Positions 1-6,978 of a stretch of 12,826 nt of DNA are shown in pieces. Below the pieces are notes generated by a model. The model was given only the letters and a program-made list of their open reading frames with translations, made no database searches and had not been told where the DNA came from. The stretch covers positions 1 through 12,826 of the forward strand of contig JAZQQT010000089.1 in assembly GCA_045629205.1 (NCBI GenBank), given 5' to 3'. Origin of the DNA: JAZQLP01 sp045629205 (lineage in GTDB: Bacteria > Bacillota > Clostridia > Oscillospirales > UBA644). Position 1 is the first letter of the stretch; every line of letters starts with the position of its first letter. Position numbers and translations under genes: made by a program.

Positions 1-136
1 GTCAGGCCAGTGATTTGCCTCCAGCTTCCTTCAGATTCCCGATTACCCGGGACACCCTTGCTCTTGGCTATATCCTTCCCGCTGTCGGGCGGATTGGGGA
101 CTTTCACCCCTTGAAACATGCGCCCGCTGGGCGCAC
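1..136 (-). mobile_element. 5' end of a class IIC group II intron (cut by window start)
   Basis: Read on the minus strand, the element starts with GTGCGCCCAG at 136, matching the GUGYG 5' splice-site consensus of group II introns. It continues with GGGTGAAAGTCCC, then TAGCC, then GCAAGGGTGTCC, GGAATCTGAAGGAAGC and GGCAAA. The same blocks, in the same order, occur in domain I of class IIC introns such as the Oceanobacillus iheyensis intron, as I recall that sequence. The intron lies directly behind the hairpin terminator of the beta-helix gene, which is the known insertion preference of class IIC. Only about the first 136 nt of the ribozyme are visible. Domains II-VI and any reverse transcriptase/maturase would lie beyond the left edge, so I cannot say whether the element is complete or active. 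Confidence 0.85.
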
Positions 137-143
137 TGCAAGA

Positions 144-167
144 AAACGGCGGAAAATTCCGCCGTTT
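144..167 (-). terminator. Intrinsic terminator of the secreted beta-helix gene; intron landing site
   Basis: An 11-bp perfect inverted repeat (AAACGGCGGAA at 144-154 and TTCCGCCGTTT at 157-167) is followed on the minus strand by TTTTCTTGCA (T run at 146-143). It lies about 20 bp past the stop codon of the 187-2238 gene. The group II intron begins 7 nt beyond the stem, at 136, so the T-tract now ends in the intron junction. Confidence 0.85.
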
Positions 168-186
168 CGGTATAATTCGATTATAT

Positions 187-2238
187 CTATCTGAACAAAG
201 GATCGTTTATCTGAGCAAGAACGTCGGTATTTCTGAATTCGTTATGACATCCAACGTCATAAATATCCCAGACAGTAAACTCTTCTATATCGTAAAGGGG
301 AGAATTTTCGAGAATCGTGAAATCACCGTGTAAGGCATCTTTGAAACGCGGATTTTCATCATAATACATGTCATTATAAAAGCCGTCGTCAAAATACTGT
401 CCGGAGAAATCATAAAACAGGTTTGAATATTCAATAAACTGTGCCGGCCATCCTTTCATTTTTCCCCAGTCGTCTATAAACGGTATCGTATCATTAACGC
501 ACAGGATATTTCCCGTAATGAGCAGATTTTCCTTCGGTGTGCACAGCTCATAATTGACAGCACCTGTCTGAATGGCATTAAGACCGCCGAAAGCGCAAAT
601 ATTGTTTCTGATAACATTATTGTGTTCATGAAACGCCATGGTTATCGGATGCGCGGTGCAGTTGAAGCAAAGATTGTTTTCGAGCGTTGTGTGAGAAGAC
701 GGTGTATCAACATAAATACAGCATCCGCCGTATCCGCCTAGCCCCGTAAATCCGGTGACATCGTGAATAACATTATTTTTTATTTCCATGCTTTCGTGAT
801 ATCCGTATGTATATATGCCGCCGAGGTCAGACAGTGTGTTCTGACCTATATCATATACGTAATTATTGAGAATCTTTACGGATGAACCGAAATTATAGTC
901 GCCGAAATAGCCCTGAGACTCATCATCGAAAGATATACCGTTGTAATGTCCGTCATGAACGGTGTTAAACTGAACAAGACAGTTTTTTATATCACGAAGA
1001 CCGATTCCGTGTCCATACATCTGATATCTGCCGAAATGTTCGACAAGATTATTCGTAATGGTAACATTCTCTGAAAAATCAAGTGTTGAATTCCAGTTGC
1101 AGTCGGAACAACATATCCCGGACATACCTATCTGGTAAACATGATTGTTTGTTATTTTTATATCCGAACAACTGTTATGGAATCCGAGGCCGCAAAGCCC
1201 GGCATTATGAATGACGCAACCGTCGACGGTGATACCTGAGCTATGAGCAAAGACAATGACATCCGTCGGAATCTGGACGGGACAGGCACCGCCGAAAAGT
1301 ATTTCATAATCCGTGCCGGAAAAAGACAAACCGACGAATGAAATATCGGACGCACCGTTTCCGCTTATCATAACAGTCAGGTTACCGCGGAAAAGAATTG
1401 TATTTTCCGTCGTTTCGCCCTCAAAAGGAACATAATATACTTTCTTCTCGGCTTTATCGACATAATATTCACCCGGTTTATCGAGAGCTTCGCGGACATT
1501 GGTAAACCAGTATCTCTCTTCATTTTCAAGTCCGAACATGCACCCTCTGTCGAATGTTATATCGCCGGTTTCGGTATTTACTTCTTTAATATTGAGTATA
1601 TCCTCCGTCCATCCTCTTGCGATTATATGGCATAAAACACCCTCAATAGAGTAAAAATCAAGTAAATCTTCGGGTCTGCCCTGCGCTGTCCATATTTCAC
1701 CCGGCCCGAGTCCGATTTCGCTCGGTCCGTCTACCGCGTAGAAATAATCTGTTTCGGGATAACGGGAAGGCGTTAAAAAGCCGTCTTTGTTATATAAGGC
1801 ATAAAAAACATCGCCAGAATAATCGGCAACCCAAGCCGTTACGCCGTTAACCTCAGTTTCTATCCAATCGGTTATATATTCACCGGCAAAAAGTTCAACA
1901 TTCTCATCGGCGTAAGCGCGATAAGTGACATTTTTTCGGTCTGTTTCGTCAAAGTATAAAGTTTCGGTAATCTTATATTCACCGCCGCGGAACCAGACAT
2001 TTATGGGTTCTTCGCCGGCAACCGTTTTTGCTTTCTCTTTTGCAGCGGAAAAAGTCGCCAACGGAGCATCAATGGTTCCTGCCGCGGAATCGTCACCATC
2101 GACCGCAACAAAAATATCGTTCTCCCCTACAGATGCCGATGAGGGGACCTCGGTTTTATCGTCTTCGGAATAGCCTACAACAGCGGTAATCGAGAACATC
2201 ATGATGATTACAAGAAGAAAAGAAATGATTTTTTTCAC
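187..2238 (-). CDS. Secreted right-handed beta-helix protein, possible glycoside hydrolase (GH141-like)
   Basis: This 683-residue exported protein starts at GTG (2238-2236), with GAGG about 10 nt upstream. Residues 1-22 form a signal peptide (KK followed by a hydrophobic run) with no lipobox, so it is probably released. Residues 42-71 hold the usual opening of this family, IFVAVDGDD..GT.DAPLATF. A motif LDKPGEYYVD..KK.YYVP follows at about 252-271, then a parallel beta-helix at about 290-600. The helix shows repeated xITNNxV, LVQFNTVHDG and GGIYTYGY...NNVIHD turns, and GGYGGCCIYVD near 501-511. These are typical of pectate-lyase-like folds acting on polysaccharides, and the layout resembles GH141-type proteins. 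The exact substrate cannot be read from sequence. It is a paralogue of the 2824-5031 product and has its own promoter and terminator. The fold is secure; an enzymatic role is inferred. Confidence 0.8.
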   Translation of the reverse strand: MKKIISFLLVIIMMFSITAVVGYSEDDKTEVPSSASVGENDIFVAVDGDDSAAGTIDAPLATFSAAKEKAKTVAGEEPINVWFRGGEYKITETLYFDETDRKNVTYRAYADENVELFAGEYITDWIETEVNGVTAWVADYSGDVFYALYNKDGFLTPSRYPETDYFYAVDGPSEIGLGPGEIWTAQGRPEDLLDFYSIEGVLCHIIARGWTEDILNIKEVNTETGDITFDRGCMFGLENEERYWFTNVREALDKPGEYYVDKAEKKVYYVPFEGETTENTILFRGNLTVMISGNGASDISFVGLSFSGTDYEILFGGACPVQIPTDVIVFAHSSGITVDGCVIHNAGLCGLGFHNSCSDIKITNNHVYQIGMSGICCSDCNWNSTLDFSENVTITNNLVEHFGRYQMYGHGIGLRDIKNCLVQFNTVHDGHYNGISFDDESQGYFGDYNFGSSVKILNNYVYDIGQNTLSDLGGIYTYGYHESMEIKNNVIHDVTGFTGLGGYGGCCIYVDTPSSHTTLENNLCFNCTAHPITMAFHEHNNVIRNNICAFGGLNAIQTGAVNYELCTPKENLLITGNILCVNDTIPFIDDWGKMKGWPAQFIEYSNLFYDFSGQYFDDGFYNDMYYDENPRFKDALHGDFTILENSPLYDIEEFTVWDIYDVGCHNEFRNTDVLAQINDPLFR

Positions 2239-2407
2239 GTTTAATCTACCTCATATTATTTTGTTACTATAAAACACAATTATGTCAGAAATGAATTAAA
2301 GATTTTTCAATTTGCAAAGTAAAAAGTTTAAACCGCTCAAATTAAAGACGATTTACTCCATCAAAGTTTTCTGCATTTTTTTATTTTATCAACCATATAA
2401 ATCAGTT

Positions 2408-2435
2408 TTGACATTTATAGAATGTCATGTTTACT
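2408..2435 (+). promoter_or_regulatory. Possible promoter of the XRE regulator
   Basis: Consensus -35 TTGACA (2408-2413) is followed after 16 bp by TTTACT (2430-2435), a 4/6 match to the -10 box. Transcription would begin near 2442, giving a leader of about 60 nt. The -35 box overlaps the TGACATT palindrome. The weak -10 box makes this tentative. Confidence 0.35.
2409..2427. promoter_or_regulatory. Palindromic candidate operator between divergent promoters
   Basis: TGACATT (2409-2415) and AATGTCA (2421-2427) form a perfect 7-bp inverted repeat around TATAG. The same TGACATTTA half-site recurs inverted at 2472-2480 (TAAATGTCA), and a weaker copy, TATGTCA, lies at 2280-2286. The palindrome sits just downstream of the minus-strand start site and inside the plus-strand promoter region. 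That is a suitable place for the small XRE repressor at 2503 to bind. The operator role is inferred. Confidence 0.4.
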
Positions 2436-2438
2436 GAA

Positions 2439-2467
2439 ATTATAACACATAATTAGATTATTGACAA
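2439..2467 (-). promoter_or_regulatory. Extended -10 promoter of the secreted beta-helix gene
   Basis: On the minus strand, -35 TTGTCA (2467-2462), a 17-bp spacer and a perfect -10 TATAAT (2444-2439) with an extended TGn just before it. The start site would be near 2432, giving a leader of about 190 nt before the GTG at 2238. I saw no convincing GC-rich hairpin in that A+T-rich leader. Confidence 0.65.
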
Positions 2468-2502
2468 GCTCTAAATGTCAAAAAAGTAAGAGGTTTTGAT
2501 GT

Positions 2503-2757
2503 ATGTTTATCAACAAATCTATTGACAATAAAAATAATATATGCGGAAATAACATCGCAATCTTTCGAAAAGAAAAGAAAATATCACAAAGAGAATTAGC
2601 AGATCAATTACAATTAATCGGATTTGATGTAGATAAAAATGCAATACAACGAATTGAATCAAGACAACGTTTTGTTACTGATATAGAATTGATTGCTTTC
2701 AGTAAAGTTTTTAATAAAACTATTGAAGAATTATTAGATTACTCATCAACATTATAA
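2503..2757 (+). CDS. Small XRE/Cro-type helix-turn-helix transcriptional regulator
   Basis: This 84-residue protein is essentially a single HTH domain. Residues 13-36 (NICGNNIAIFRKEKKISQ, then RELADQL) give helices 1 and 2. Residues 45-54 (KNAIQRIESR) give the recognition helix and its flank. Residues 61-79 hold the closing helices, ending in IEELLDY. The ATG at 2503 is preceded by AAGAGG at 2489-2493 with good spacing; an overlapping ATG at 2499 runs into a stop after a few codons. The gene is much richer in A+T than its neighbours (59 G+C of 240 bases from 2521 to 2760 by hand count, about a quarter), which suggests recent transfer. No partner such as a toxin is adjacent. It lies divergent to the secreted beta-helix gene, and an inverted repeat between them could be its operator. 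Its ligand and targets are unknown. Confidence 0.85.
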   Translation: MFINKSIDNKNNICGNNIAIFRKEKKISQRELADQLQLIGFDVDKNAIQRIESRQRFVTDIELIAFSKVFNKTIEELLDYSSTL

Positions 2758-2823
2758 AAAATCAAGCAATAATATACTTATATCTTAATCTACATAAAAA
2801 ATAATTATAGATTTAGTTTACTT

Positions 2824-5031
2824 TTACTTCTGAATACCGATAAGCGAGTAGTCCCATTTTTCAAAGCCGACGATATCGCGATATACGCGGGAATCTTCTC
2901 TTAAAAGGAAATTTCCGTTTTCGGGATCTACGAAAATATCATCAGCACCGTCGGTATATTCCATATTATCATGAAGACTGCCAAACCAATAGACAGGGTC
3001 GGTAATTTTTGCAGATACAGGAGAAGAACCGTCTTCATTATTATTGAGCGCAATATATCTGTTGCGATTGAAAATATAACTTGTTCTTTCGGGAACATTC
3101 GTGCTTTCGTTGCCATATCCTATATTTCCGTATATATCGGCATATGCCGCCGGACCCGGAGAGTCGAGAATCTCGAAAACAACACCCTTGAGAGACTTAA
3201 GTTCTTCGGTTGTCCTCATTTCGAGAACAGTCATAGACTGAGGAAAGGCATATCTCCAGAATTTTTTGGCAGTTATGATTTCGGGAGATGTTCCGTTGGA
3301 TTCACTCCATTTGATATTGAAATCCCATGATGATCCTTCGGGATAACTTGTTACGGTCGGATACCAGTCCGCGCCGCGGCAATCGAACGATATACCGCCT
3401 GTTTTAACAAGCACATTATTGTATACTTTTATATTACGGCCTCCGCCGATAGCAAAGGCATTTCCGCCTATATTCACAAGAATATTTCCGTAAAGTTCCG
3501 TAAACGGCATCGTATCATCCATATAGAAAGCATTGCGGATACAATTTTCGACGATATTATATCTGAAATATCCGCCTGACCATGTCCAGTATCTACATGT
3601 ATAAATAGCTCCGCAATCAAGGATTTCGGGCTCTTCACATACATCATGAACATAATTGTATTCAACAAAAGTATGTCCGCTGTATAGCATCATTGCAGCA
3701 TGAGGAGCATGGCAGACTTCATTGTGAGCGATACGCAGACCGTATCCGCTTGATTGAATACCTTTGCTGATTGTGTATAACTGACCGAAATCGGAAAGAA
3801 GATTATTCGTAAATTCATTATGTGCAGGTTCTTTAAATGTTCCGCCGCTTATACTTATTCCTTCGGCACTGAGCATTGAAAAAATATTGTGATCAAAAAC
3901 AAGATTCGTTCCGTTCATTCTCATACCTGTTCCGCCGCAGCAGTTCAACGAACAATTTCTGAGAGTAAGATAAGAAACATCCTCGCCTACAAAGCCTCGG
4001 TTACAGACATTTTCTATACCGAGACCGTCGAGAGTAATATAGGAAACATTTTGCATATATACAGCGTATTCCGAAAGCTGACTGAATCTGACTTTTGCGC
4101 TTTCGAAATTATCCGAAGGCCAATAATACAATTTTTTCGCAGATACGTCCCAATAATATTCGCCCGGCTCATCGAGTTCCTGAGGAACATTAAAAACAAA
4201 ATAAGGCATCTTGTCATTATATTCATCAAGAACGCTCATAGTTCCGGACTGAACGTCAATCGAATTATGCCATGAAAAATGAGGATCCCAGTCCCAACGT
4301 CCCATTCCGTATACTCGAAGGTTATCGCATGTCGACCAAATACCGAGCTTTTCTTCGGGAACTTTTATAACGGAGTGATTTCCGTCCCATGCCGTTACAA
4401 GCTCTGCTTTCGCATATTTGCCTTCGTTTGGCCATTTTGCGACAGTCTGGATAACATCGTTTACATATAGTGTCTGACGGTATCCGTAATCGTTCGGATA
4501 ATTACCTGAACTATACACGTCTGGGTCTTCAAGATTATATGCGCCCGCGGCGGCGAGATCGATTTCAAGAACACTATTTTTTGCATCTTCTGTCTGCAGC
4601 AATACTTTAAAGTCATCGTTTGCGGGTTTAAAATCTGACGGCTCAAGAGTGATTCCTCCGTCAAAAACCACTTTGACGCCATCTGCCGCCGCATAAACTA
4701 TTGTTTTTCCTTCTTCTCCGCTGTCTTCAGAAGAAAGGACAACTGTTGACGTCAGAGAATATATTCCTTCGGCGAACTCGACCTTAATGCCGCCTTCCGG
4801 CAATCCGTTGGTCTGTTTGTATTCCCGGACTTTGGCTACAGCGCCGTTAAAAGACGCAAGAGGAGCATCTTTTGTGCCGTCATTGGCATCGTTCCCTCTG
4901 AGAGACACATAAAAAACCTTGCCGTAATCCACGGTTTCGGATTGTTTTTCGGTATTATTTCCGGAATCACATCCGGATAAAAGACAAACCGCCATAACAA
5001 CAATAAGGGCTATTGATATAAGACGCTTCAT
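2824..5031 (-). CDS. Beta-helix lipoprotein, possible surface glycoside hydrolase (GH141-like)
   Basis: This 735-residue protein begins at ATG (5031-5029), with AAGGAG about 8 nt upstream. The N-terminus (MKRLIS, then a hydrophobic stretch) ends in a lipobox LSGC with Cys21, so it is probably anchored on the outer face of the membrane. Residues 39-61 hold VFYVSLRGNDANDGTKDAPL, the family's usual opening. Residues 120-130 read KVVFDGGITLE, and 187-204 contain LYVNDVIQTVAKWPNEG. The motif LDEPGEYYWD..AKKLYYWP at 286-305 matches the paralogue at 187-2238. A parallel beta-helix follows from about 325 to 560, with NNLLSDFG, EYNYVHDV, LDCGAIYT and AFYMDD turns. Many aromatic residues (for example GMGRWDWDPHFSWHN at 242-256) suit carbohydrate binding. 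The substrate is unknown. No intrinsic terminator is visible in the 66 bp separating it from the convergent XRE gene. Confidence 0.8.
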   Translation of the reverse strand: MKRLISIALIVVMAVCLLSGCDSGNNTEKQSETVDYGKVFYVSLRGNDANDGTKDAPLASFNGAVAKVREYKQTNGLPEGGIKVEFAEGIYSLTSTVVLSSEDSGEEGKTIVYAAADGVKVVFDGGITLEPSDFKPANDDFKVLLQTEDAKNSVLEIDLAAAGAYNLEDPDVYSSGNYPNDYGYRQTLYVNDVIQTVAKWPNEGKYAKAELVTAWDGNHSVIKVPEEKLGIWSTCDNLRVYGMGRWDWDPHFSWHNSIDVQSGTMSVLDEYNDKMPYFVFNVPQELDEPGEYYWDVSAKKLYYWPSDNFESAKVRFSQLSEYAVYMQNVSYITLDGLGIENVCNRGFVGEDVSYLTLRNCSLNCCGGTGMRMNGTNLVFDHNIFSMLSAEGISISGGTFKEPAHNEFTNNLLSDFGQLYTISKGIQSSGYGLRIAHNEVCHAPHAAMMLYSGHTFVEYNYVHDVCEEPEILDCGAIYTCRYWTWSGGYFRYNIVENCIRNAFYMDDTMPFTELYGNILVNIGGNAFAIGGGRNIKVYNNVLVKTGGISFDCRGADWYPTVTSYPEGSSWDFNIKWSESNGTSPEIITAKKFWRYAFPQSMTVLEMRTTEELKSLKGVVFEILDSPGPAAYADIYGNIGYGNESTNVPERTSYIFNRNRYIALNNNEDGSSPVSAKITDPVYWFGSLHDNMEYTDGADDIFVDPENGNFLLREDSRVYRDIVGFEKWDYSLIGIQK

Positions 5032-5057
5032 AATATTTCTCCTTTTCTGATTACCAT

Positions 5058-5086
5058 ATTATAACATAATCAAAAACAATAAACAA
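5058..5086 (-). promoter_or_regulatory. Extended -10 promoter of the beta-helix lipoprotein gene
   Basis: On the minus strand, -35 TTGTTT (5086-5081), a 17-bp spacer, and TATAAT (5063-5058) preceded by TGn. The predicted start near 5051 leaves a leader of about 20 nt that is mostly the ribosome site AAGGAGAAA. The TTATGTTATAAT core closely resembles the other beta-helix gene's TTATGTGTTATAAT. Confidence 0.65.
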
Positions 5087-5102
5087 GAAAAATATAAAAG
5101 TA

Positions 5103-5279
5103 ATTCGCAAAATACCGAGCAAATCGCAGTATTGTATCGTGAAAGAGCTTGACAAAATTGAAAGAAAAATGGACAGCAAAAAATTCAGAGAAACATTCAA
5201 AACAATAACTTGTGATAACGGTTGTGAAAACTTGGACTTTGAGGGAATAGAACGGTCTTTCGTCCAATATGCTAGTTAA
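5103..5279 (+). pseudogene. Remnant of an IS30-family transposase
   Basis: Read in the frame of GTG 5139, the translation is VKELDKIERKMDSKKF, RETFKTITCDNGCENL, DFEGIERSFVQYAS, then TAA at 5277-5279. The order LERK..SKKFRE.FKTIT.DNG.E.LDFEGIERS is the central catalytic region of IS30-family transposases. The Asp in DNG (codon 5214-5216) matches the second acidic residue of the DDE triad. The frame stays open upstream to about 5103 (KIPSKSQYCI), but the N-terminal half and the final catalytic Glu region are missing, so it is a decayed fragment. DNGCEN departs from the usual DNGSEF. The following A+T-rich stretch (about 5285-5330, containing TTATATTGCAATTTATAG) may be what remains of the element's right end. 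Confidence 0.7.
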
Positions 5280-5354
5280 ACAATTTTCGGCCGCTTAACT
5301 TTGTGGAATCTTTATATTGCAATTTATAGAAAAGAACTTTTAAAAATATAAATC

Positions 5355-5383
5355 TTGACAAAAAATAAGCAGTATGGTAAGAT
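5355..5383 (+). promoter_or_regulatory. Promoter of the MATE / ASKHA gene pair
   Basis: Perfect -35 TTGACA (5355-5360), a 17-bp spacer and -10 TAAGAT (5378-5383) with extended TGn (5375-5377). The start site would be near 5390, giving a leader of about 128 nt that contains a long hairpin. Confidence 0.7.
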
Positions 5384-5395
5384 AAAATTTAAGGC

Positions 5396-5479
5396 TTGTA
5401 TTGATTTTCGCAATATATCACATTTCGTGTTTTATTTTTTGATAAACACACTGTTAATCAATTCGCAAAGTCAATACAA
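5396..5479 (+). promoter_or_regulatory. Long hairpin in the leader of the MATE gene
   Basis: TTGTATTGATTTT (5396-5408) pairs with AAAGTCAATACAA (5467-5479), a 13-bp stem with one G-U pair. A weaker stem nests inside it: GTGTTT 5427-5432 with AAACAC 5444-5449. The structure lies entirely downstream of the predicted start and ends about 38 nt before the ATG. It lacks a T-run after the stem, so it is not a terminator. It could be a regulatory leader or the ends of a tiny inverted-repeat element. I match it to no known riboswitch. Confidence 0.4.
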
Positions 5480-5517
5480 ATCGTGATAATTTCGACAAAA
5501 AAAACGGACTTAAACAA

Positions 5518-6978
5518 ATGAAAAAAGAGAACACCGCCATTGATATGATCAATGGTCCGGTCACAAAAAAAATCATACTTTTTGCACTGCCGATAGCTTT
5601 TACATCTATTCTGCAACTATTATATAATGCCGCCGATGTTATAGTAATCGGTCAGTTTGCCGGAAATGAGCCTCTTGCCGCAGTAGGCGCAACAGGTTCA
5701 CTTATCCAGCTTATGCTGAATCTATTTCTCGGATTGGGAGTGGGAGTTAATGTTATCGCATCCTACTATTTCGGAGTAGGAGACCGAAACGGATTAAGCA
5801 AAGTAATTCACACCGCCGTTCTGATGGCCGTCTTCGGAGGAACGGCAATTGCCGTTTTCGGATTCTTCCTGTCAAAAACATTTCTCTGTTTTATGTCCAC
5901 TCCAAGCGATATCATAGATTTATCAGCCTTGTATATGAAAATCTATTTTCTCGGTGTGCCCGGTTCTCTTGTTTACAATTTCGGTTCGGCATTCTTTCAA
6001 TCGCTCGGCGAATCAAAGAAGCCACTGTATATACTGGCATCCTCCGGCATTATCAATGTGGTTCTGAATCTTGTATTCGTAATCTTTTTTAACATGACGG
6101 TTGACGGCGTTGCTCTTGCCACGATTATTTCTCAATATTTTTCGGCAATCGCAGTCGTTATATCTCTTTCGAAAAGAAAAGAGGAATTCAGACTCTCGTT
6201 GAAAAAGCTAAGGATCCACAAAACGGAATTCATGAAAATACTCAGATACGGATTCCCTGCAGGGTTACAGAGTTCCGCATTTTCAATATCAAACGTTATC
6301 ATACAATCGGCAATAAACTCCATGGGATCCGTTGTTGTTGCCGGAAATACCGCAGCATCGAACATTGAGGGCTTTATATATGTCACTATGGGTTCGATTC
6401 AATATGCCGCGCTGACGTTTACAGGACAGAATCTCGGAGCAAACAAACCCGAAAGAATCAAAAAAGTCGCGTTAAATTGTTTATTGATAGTCTCGGCAAT
6501 CGGTCTTATTGCAGGTCCTTTGGCATATCTTTTCGGAGAAAAACTCATGGCTCTCTACTTACCAGTCAAAACGGTAAACGAAGTCACAGGCATTATTGAA
6601 GCAAATGCACTGAATATACTGTCTATCAAATACGGAAGAATCAGAATGCTGTATATATGTCTTCCCTACCTTTTTATGGGAATACACGACGTTCTCGGCG
6701 GTCTGCTGAGAGGAATGGGCGTATCCATCGCTCCGACTACAGCATCAATTATCGGAATATGCTTATTGCGAATAGTGTGGATATTCACAATGTTTTATCC
6801 GATTGCGCAAAGCACACAGATCGTGACAGATATTTTTTCCGAAAACATGGCAAAAGCGCTTCACATTCTGTATGCATCATATCCGATTTCATGGATTATT
6901 ACAAATATATTCCTGTTCGGGTTGTTTTTATTTGAAATCAAAAAGATTTTAAGGTCAAAAAGTGAACGAAGACTGTAA
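5518..6978 (+). CDS. MATE-family multidrug/metabolite efflux transporter
   Basis: This 486-residue integral membrane protein should exchange Na+ or H+ for an organic substrate across the cytoplasmic membrane. The N-terminus MINGPVTKKIILFALP, with LLYNAADVIVIGQFAG at about 34-49, is the typical MATE opening. GLGVGVNVIASYYFGVGD follows near 72-89. The second MATE half begins around 240 with RYGFPAGLQSSAFSISNVI. The motifs LLRGMGVSIAPTTASIIG and LYASYPISWIIT come near the end, giving the expected roughly 12 hydrophobic segments. Length is normal to slightly long. The chosen ATG has a weak ribosome site (CGGA); Met10 is a possible alternative start. Its last 17 bases overlap the ASKHA gene, indicating translational coupling. 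It is transcribed from a strong promoter at 5355 through a structured leader. The substrate cannot be told from sequence. Confidence 0.92.
   Translation: MKKENTAIDMINGPVTKKIILFALPIAFTSILQLLYNAADVIVIGQFAGNEPLAAVGATGSLIQLMLNLFLGLGVGVNVIASYYFGVGDRNGLSKVIHTAVLMAVFGGTAIAVFGFFLSKTFLCFMSTPSDIIDLSALYMKIYFLGVPGSLVYNFGSAFFQSLGESKKPLYILASSGIINVVLNLVFVIFFNMTVDGVALATIISQYFSAIAVVISLSKRKEEFRLSLKKLRIHKTEFMKILRYGFPAGLQSSAFSISNVIIQSAINSMGSVVVAGNTAASNIEGFIYVTMGSIQYAALTFTGQNLGANKPERIKKVALNCLLIVSAIGLIAGPLAYLFGEKLMALYLPVKTVNEVTGIIEANALNILSIKYGRIRMLYICLPYLFMGIHDVLGGLLRGMGVSIAPTTASIIGICLLRIVWIFTMFYPIAQSTQIVTDIFSENMAKALHILYASYPISWIITNIFLFGLFLFEIKKILRSKSERRL

Larger units (their letters stand above)
5032..5517. other. 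486-bp intergenic region: contents
   Basis: From left to right it holds the ribosome site and promoter of the beta-helix lipoprotein (minus strand), an IS30 transposase relic (5103-5279), an A+T-rich stretch that may be the old IS end, a strong plus-strand promoter (5355-5383) and a hairpin leader (5396-5479). I see no intact gene here. A minus-strand open frame at 5070-5267 is only the antisense of the relic. Confidence 0.6.

Noticed and set aside
2461..2489. TTGACA at 2461 as the -35 box of the XRE gene
   Set aside because: At normal spacing the -10 box would fall on the ribosome site (2484-2489, AAGTAA), leaving no usable leader. The complementary strand uses this site as TTGTCA in a better promoter.
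2787..2813. AATCTA/TAGATT inverted repeat between the convergent XRE and lipoprotein genes as a terminator
   Set aside because: Only six A+T-rich pairs with a 15-nt loop and no good T-run on the correct side; too weak to call.
2971..3330. 119-residue plus-strand open frame inside the beta-helix lipoprotein gene
   Set aside because: Shadow frame: the opposite strand encodes a coherent beta-helix protein with a signal peptide and ribosome site. This frame has no family features.
5070..5267. 65-residue minus-strand open frame
   Set aside because: It is antisense to the IS30 transposase relic, has no recognisable domain and has a Phe/Tyr-rich composition typical of reverse-strand reading.
5396..5479. 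Leader hairpin as an intrinsic terminator or known riboswitch
   Set aside because: There is no T-run after the stem, the stem is A+T-rich, and no riboswitch core motif is recognisable.
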